A DNA stretch of 64,000 nucleotides from Halichondria panicea (lineage: Eukaryota > Porifera > Demospongiae > Suberitida > Halichondriidae): assembly GCF_963675165.1 (NCBI RefSeq), contig NC_087386.1, positions 3,226,169 to 3,290,168 on the forward strand, read 5' to 3'. The translations under genes were made by a program, and so were the position numbers. The notes beneath the pieces are model-generated. The model worked only from the letters and a program-made list of their open reading frames with translations, was not told the DNA's origin and did not search any database. Shown here piece by piece: positions 59,023 to 64,000 of the stretch (position 1 is the stretch's first letter; each line of letters begins with the position of its first letter).

Positions 59023-60560
59023 CATGCTGCATGCAATGCATGAAGCTTTTTATGCAACATAAATTATATCTATTACATTACAGGCTATGAGTGCCACAAG
59101 CACTTTAGTGATAAACTATAGCTAAGACGGTTTAAAATTAATTAAGGCCCTTTATAAACCGAAAAAATCTAGATCAACAATAATTAGGGCCAATCACAAA
59201 TTTAGCCACCCTTTTCGATCTTTGAGATTGTTTCTCTTCACATTGAATTGTGCATGTGACCATAGACATTTTATAGAAAAAAGCTGAGGGCCTGCATGCG
59301 AAAAGGATGCCATGCATGTAATAACAGGAGCAAATGAGGAGATCCTTATACAATCAATCAAAGATTTTTATCCAAATGGGAAAAAAGGGTCACACAATAG
59401 GCTTTACAACCTCTCCCCGTTGCACAATGTTTACATGAGATGACGTCTAAGTGCTGATTTAAACGAGGTCAAGGCAGTGCAGCTTACAATGTTAGAGGGT
59501 AAGCTGGAAGCACCTATTTACATAAAAATGAATAAAATAATATAATAAATAAATAGCAGTTTACCCTAGTATGCTTGCAGAGTAGTTACAGGTGGTGTGA
59601 CCTTGTTGACTGCATGACTTGAGACGTTATAATGGCCGGTTCTTGAAGCACAAGCAGTCCATCTTGTGGAATATCTTGTACGTTTGGCAGCATGCAGGAG
59701 ATTTCTTTTATTCTCAAGCGTTAACCGAGCCGGCATTCATCATAGGATTTGCTCCAGCTGTTATTCTCTTTGTTCCACTTGGCTTCAATCCATCTTGCTG
59801 CTCATTTTTGAATGCTTTCTATGCTTTTTATATCTTTCATGCCATGGCGACCATACCAGACCAGACTGCATGGCCGGGGCTGAGAACTATATAATTATGT
59901 GGTGCTGGCATTGTAATAACTCACTCTTCATACACCACAAATGCCTTTTTATATAGAGAGTGTATAATTATCTCTAAAATAATGTCTTGCAATTCTTTGG
60001 GTGGAGGCTGGGCTCAGGTCTATCTCTATAGTATGCCATTTAATATTAGCCATACAAATTATTGCGATAGAAAAAAGGTTTTCTGTCTACGCATTAATTA
60101 AAGTCCTCGTGCTTTCGTAAATCGTAGATCTACGTATATACAACAATATTATTTTTATGACCAACACTCACACATTTCCATCCTGGGGCCAAATCAATGT
60201 AGTTTATAGGATTATTAAAGTAGATGTCTATATAGAGATCTAGATCTAGTATATAATAATAATAATTATGACATTGAATAGATCTAATTATGTATCATGT
60301 ATATCCAGGATAATTAATGATGATGCTTGCAACACAGGAAATGCGCTTGCTTTAGTAGATGTAGATCTGATCTACGCCACATTATAATTCGATCTACTTA
60401 AAAATTAGTCATTTAATTTAAACATGCTTATGCACCATTATAACCTCTATTGTAACTCTACGCATAAAAATAAAATAGGTCTATTACACTGCCTGTGAAA
60501 ACAAGCTATACAGGATGATTGATACGTTATAAATTATGAATAAAAATAGGACAACTGCAA
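59023..60560. other. AT-rich spacer, no recognisable gene
   Basis: No host gene can be supported. Minus-strand frames over about 59400-59900 have a faint non-LTR reverse-transcriptase-tail look (for example NKVTPPVTTLQAY) but no domain I can name. The remainder is AT-rich with repeated TAGATCTA words around 60230-60380. Confidence 0.4.
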
Positions 60561-63500
60561 TCATGTATCAATAACTATTTTTTTCTTGCACTTTTTTCCT
60601 ATCACATACAAGCATCTCTCTAGTGGAGGTCTGTTTTCTTCTCTATAAATCGGTGGCAGGAGCAAAGCACAGAAAGCTCCCACTGTGAGTAAAGAGGCCA
60701 CGATTAGGACTGGAATGCCACGGTTCACATCCAGGAGATGCCCAAACATGACATTCCCAAGAATTGCTCCCAGCCTCCCTACTCCAGAGTGCACTCCAAA
60801 CGCTGTAGACCTGGGTGTGGAAGTAGGGGGTACAAAAATCAAAGCGAGAATAATTATCGATAATAATGACTGTAGCGTTTGCTAATATCAATGCCAAAAA
60901 ATACCAAGTACCTTAATTCGGCATCATAGAAAACTGTATTGACTACGTCTAGTGCTCCAAATACAGTGACAGAGACAGCACTAAAGAGACAAGACACAAC
61001 CAAGACGGTAGCGTGGTTACTGGGAACACCCCATATGCAGAATACACTCACGGAAGACAGTAGCAAAGCGACCACTGCATGGACACAATACAATTACAAG
61101 TTGTGGGAATAAGTGGGAATAAAAAACAAAAATCGTTTACAATGCTGAAGTGTTTCAAACAATAATTATTGTGTACTAAGTAACATCATTGATTCATAAT
61201 TATACATGTCATGGCCATGTGATCATAATAGGAGATAATCATTCATGGCGACCCTCCAAATATGCGACACCCAGGAGCTTCAGCAATTTTCTGACCTCTA
61301 AAATAGCGACAGCTGTGTTGACAATTATTTTTTAATGTCGCGTTCCACTCTGTAGCCTCGATTGTAGCCCACTGGAAAATCAGTGTTTTAAAGTGGCCTG
61401 AAATTGAGGCAAGTACTCTGTAAAGTTACCTCCAATTAGATGTGACCCTCTAAATATGGACACCATGCAGGACTTCAATATAATTTTTCTACCTCCAAAA
61501 GAAGCGACCTCTGGCTTCGTAATTATTAAAAAGTGTCGCTTTAAATTGAGGTCTTACAGTAGTACAATCAGTAGGAGGTTGTACATAATAGGATTGGCAG
61601 TGCTATTGTATGTGTTATTTCGCACACATTTTCATTATGTATAGTACTCCCTAAGGCCTATACATAGCTAAAGCACTTAAGTTTATTTAGTCTGGTTCAC
61701 CGATGTACAGTATAGCAGGTTATTTTCGAGGCACTAAATTTTCGCAGATTTTGATGGAGGTTTAAATGACCATACCCCGTAAGTAGAGAGGCCGGTCTTT
61801 CAACAGGAAGGAAACCAATTTTCGAAGTACTAAATTTTTAAGGTTCAACGGTCAATCCTCGAATAACCAGCTATACGGTATGAATTCCATAATTTCATAT
61901 GAAAAACAGCAGAATAGAGCTCACTTTGCAGTCCACATGGTGGGAGAGGCTGGATGCTGGCTCCATCCTCCATGTGGTGTATAGAGTGCGCATGCGCAGG
62001 ACTAGATAGTTTATTGCATCGAAGCAAAGCGCTAGCAAAATCTCGCTTTTATAAGGCACATACATGCATGTACATGTAATAACTTGTTGTGCTGAAGCTA
62101 TCTATGCTGTAAATGCAGCGCTATGGCATCCAGGTGAGCAGACTCAGAATATACACACAGACAAACAAACAACACACTATTAATTGACTACTAAAACCGG
62201 TGGTACACCTCGGGTTAATTACATACAACCAACTCAGTGGTTGTCAGTGCTGACCTCAACCACAGTTTGGTTCGCATGCCCATCTTTTTCTGTTCTTTGT
62301 CACATTAAGAAGAGGAATTGGAAGAGCAAAGAAAAAGGAGAGCCTCCTTGCTAAGTCGTGTGATCCCCCACTGACGTAGACAAATGTTAATGAGCGTGGG
62401 CGAGAGTACAGAGCTAAGTTTTTGCCTCCCACACAGTACTTGAGCGCATTTACCAAGAACATATCTGTACAGCATGCGGTGTATAATTTTATGAGTAATG
62501 TAAACTTCGTGAGACCTTAATTTAGTCAGTAGAGGAAAGAGTTATGAAAGACTGGAGTACTCTAGTGAAGTAGAGTGTGCCTATTCTGAGTCCAAGCACA
62601 CTTCTATTTGAGCAAGGATAGTACTGATTTCTTCGAAGTCGAGTTTAGAATTCTCAACTTGGGAAAAACTGAGCTAAATTTAGGATCTTTAGTCTTAGTT
62701 TTTACTAGGTAAGCCCTCGTCTACGATGTCTCAAGACTTAATTATCTATGATGCTATAGCTTTTATGTGAAAGTCTGCAATGTGTAGGCATGCTGTAGCA
62801 TTATGCCCTGCCAAGCTCCGCCCAGCTAGTGACTGCCCACGTTCATTTTCCGTCACGCGACTTAGCATGACAAAGAATAGAAAAAGGAGAGCCTGCGAAG
62901 GAGGCTACTAAATATCAGCGTGTCATCTTAGTTTCTTCTGAACTATGCAAGAATAATTCTTACCCAAAAATTTACCCTGGCGTATTATGCTCAATTTTTA
63001 TCCCATGCAGCTTGACCTCAACTCAAAGAAGATCACAAAGATCCAAAGTTTTCCGAATCAAAGATAAAAAAGATCGAAGTTTTTTTCAATGCAATTGCAG
63101 AAAGTAATTATTTTTAATGCTACAGGATAATTGTTGCTGCCAATAGCTAAAAAGCCAATTTAAAGCGCCTGACCTGTTTGTACTCTTCCCCCGATGACAT
63201 TGATGAGCAGTGAGCCAGCAATGTTCCCAGGCAAAGAGGCCAGAGCAGTATACAGAGTGTCCTGGTAAAACTGAAGGTTGGTCTCATTGCTAGTGCAGTT
63301 CCGGAAATCAGCTGTACTGTTATTTTCAATACAGTCCAATTGAAGCCGTTTGAAGAACTCTGGAAACCACAGCTGTAGACCATAGTATCTGTGTGAACAG
63401 AACAAACATTGCTGTAAGGAACACTAATGTTGTAAACAGTTTCACATCACAAGCCAAGAGACCATTGAACATGCACACAAAGGGTTTGCCAATCAGCAGA

Positions 63501-63828
63501 TAAGACACTGTTGATGGAAGTGGTTTGATTTTGTGGCTAATCATTTTACCAAATGGCCCTGACTCTATCCTGTTTGCACACATTCAGCCCCTTACAAAGG
63601 TTCTGTTACTGTACTGTAGCATGAATGTTCGCATACAAACTGCTTGCACAATGGACAGCATCAGAGAAGCATGTCAGCTTACTGGCACTATAAGCACAAT
63701 AGTCTTTTAACCCAAAAAAATCCAGAACTCACCCAAACATCTGAGTGAACCAAATTACCAGGAGCAGCAACGTTCCTCGCAAGTATCTCAATCTGAAGAT
63801 ACCAATTGTCGTCCGACACATCTAAACG
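60561..63828 (-). CDS. SV2-like major facilitator transporter, C-terminal half (gene continues beyond the window)
   Basis: Exons are about 63828-63732 (LLLLVIWFTQMFG), 63388-63174 (YGLQLWFPEFFKRL; FYQDTLYTALASLPGNIAGSLLINVIGGR), 61075-60911 (FGALDVVNTVFYDAELR) and 60810-60561 (STAFGVHSGVGRLGAILGNVMFG), with a stop at 60561-60563. These match the second six-helix bundle of SV2/SVOP transporters. The loop between the first two exons has two N-x-S/T sequons (NNST and NETN), in the place of the glycosylated luminal loop of SV2, but it is far shorter than in vertebrate SV2, so SVOP- or SLC22-like membership cannot be excluded. The N-terminal half lies to the right of the window. Confidence 0.8.
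61210..61530. repeat. Two diverged copies of a short repeat in the transporter intron
   Basis: GCGACCCTCCAAATATGCGA (about 61249) and GTGACCCTCTAAATATGGAC (about 61441) begin two related segments, each continuing with an 'aggacttcaa'-like block and a 'ctcc/taaaa' block before a GCGAC. Weak, non-coding. Confidence 0.45.
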
Positions 63829-64000
63829 GTAAAAACAATGAAGAAGTGAGGACTCACACGTGTTTACTAGAGTAAACCCTGCCATTGACGACCCCTGAGT
63901 CAACGAATTAACTCTTTTTCAACAATCATGATTATACCTGTCGTTGTAACGACACTGCTCTTATACCCTTTAAAATTGAAATTCACCCTCTCTCTGAGAG

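Noticed and set aside
59619-59956. Overlapping hydrophobic plus-strand frames
   Set aside because: Hydrophobicity comes from AT-rich sequence; no splice context or domain. A reverse-transcriptase tail on the other strand is possible but too weak to call.

Overview
This is animal (metazoan) nuclear DNA: AT-rich, with short GT-AG introns and single-copy host genes separated by many small DNA transposons. The host gene content is an adhesion GPCR, a laminin chain with an unusual domain mix, WDR24 of GATOR2, GST kappa, an FHA-less aprataxin, a CSAD/GAD-like decarboxylase, a TSSK-like kinase and an SV2-like transporter. Together with the compact introns and the mix of integrase/Ulp1 and RecQ-like mobile genes, this suggests an early-branching animal, most likely a demosponge. 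That placement is inference; nothing in the window fixes the species.

The left 14 kb is a mobile-element nest. A TA-flanked inverted-repeat element (1209-9263) carrying RecQ-helicase debris was hit in its left end by a 7.27 kb pogo-type transposon (1257-8522; 406 bp terminal inverted repeats, TA duplication). The right inverted repeat of that transposon was later hit by a 295 bp hAT-like MITE with an 8 bp duplication. The single gene of the pogo element reads leftward. It encodes a psq-type HTH plus DDE transposase, then five small exons, then ten tandem copies of one 87-123 bp exon, then a Ulp1/C48-type cysteine protease with a C-terminal PHD finger. Every tail exon is symmetric (phase 1-1) and open, so the whole gene reads through except for two single-base shifts in the transposase exon. 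To its right lie a decayed, intron-containing integrase gene (9430-11600) whose truncated end starts the same Ulp1-like domain, and a decayed DIRS-type retroelement on the minus strand (RT, RNase H, tyrosine recombinase).

From 14.8 kb on, host genes dominate: adhesion GPCR (-, 14775-20978); WDR24 (-, 21150-30603) head-to-head with GST kappa (+, 30773-33984); a coiled-coil protein (-, 34146-38151) head-to-head with aprataxin (+, 38671-39276); a PLP decarboxylase (-, 39445 to at least 46428); a laminin chain (-, 48618-57333) head-to-head with an intronless kinase (+, 57994-58884); and the C-terminal half of an SV2-like transporter (-, 60561 to beyond the right edge).

The strongest candidates for something undescribed are (1) the pogo transposase fused through an amplified exon array to a Ulp1-PHD tail, with a related Ulp1 start on the unrelated neighbouring integrase, and (2) a TA-duplicating inverted-repeat family whose copies enclose host-like gene sequence, including the complete kinase gene.
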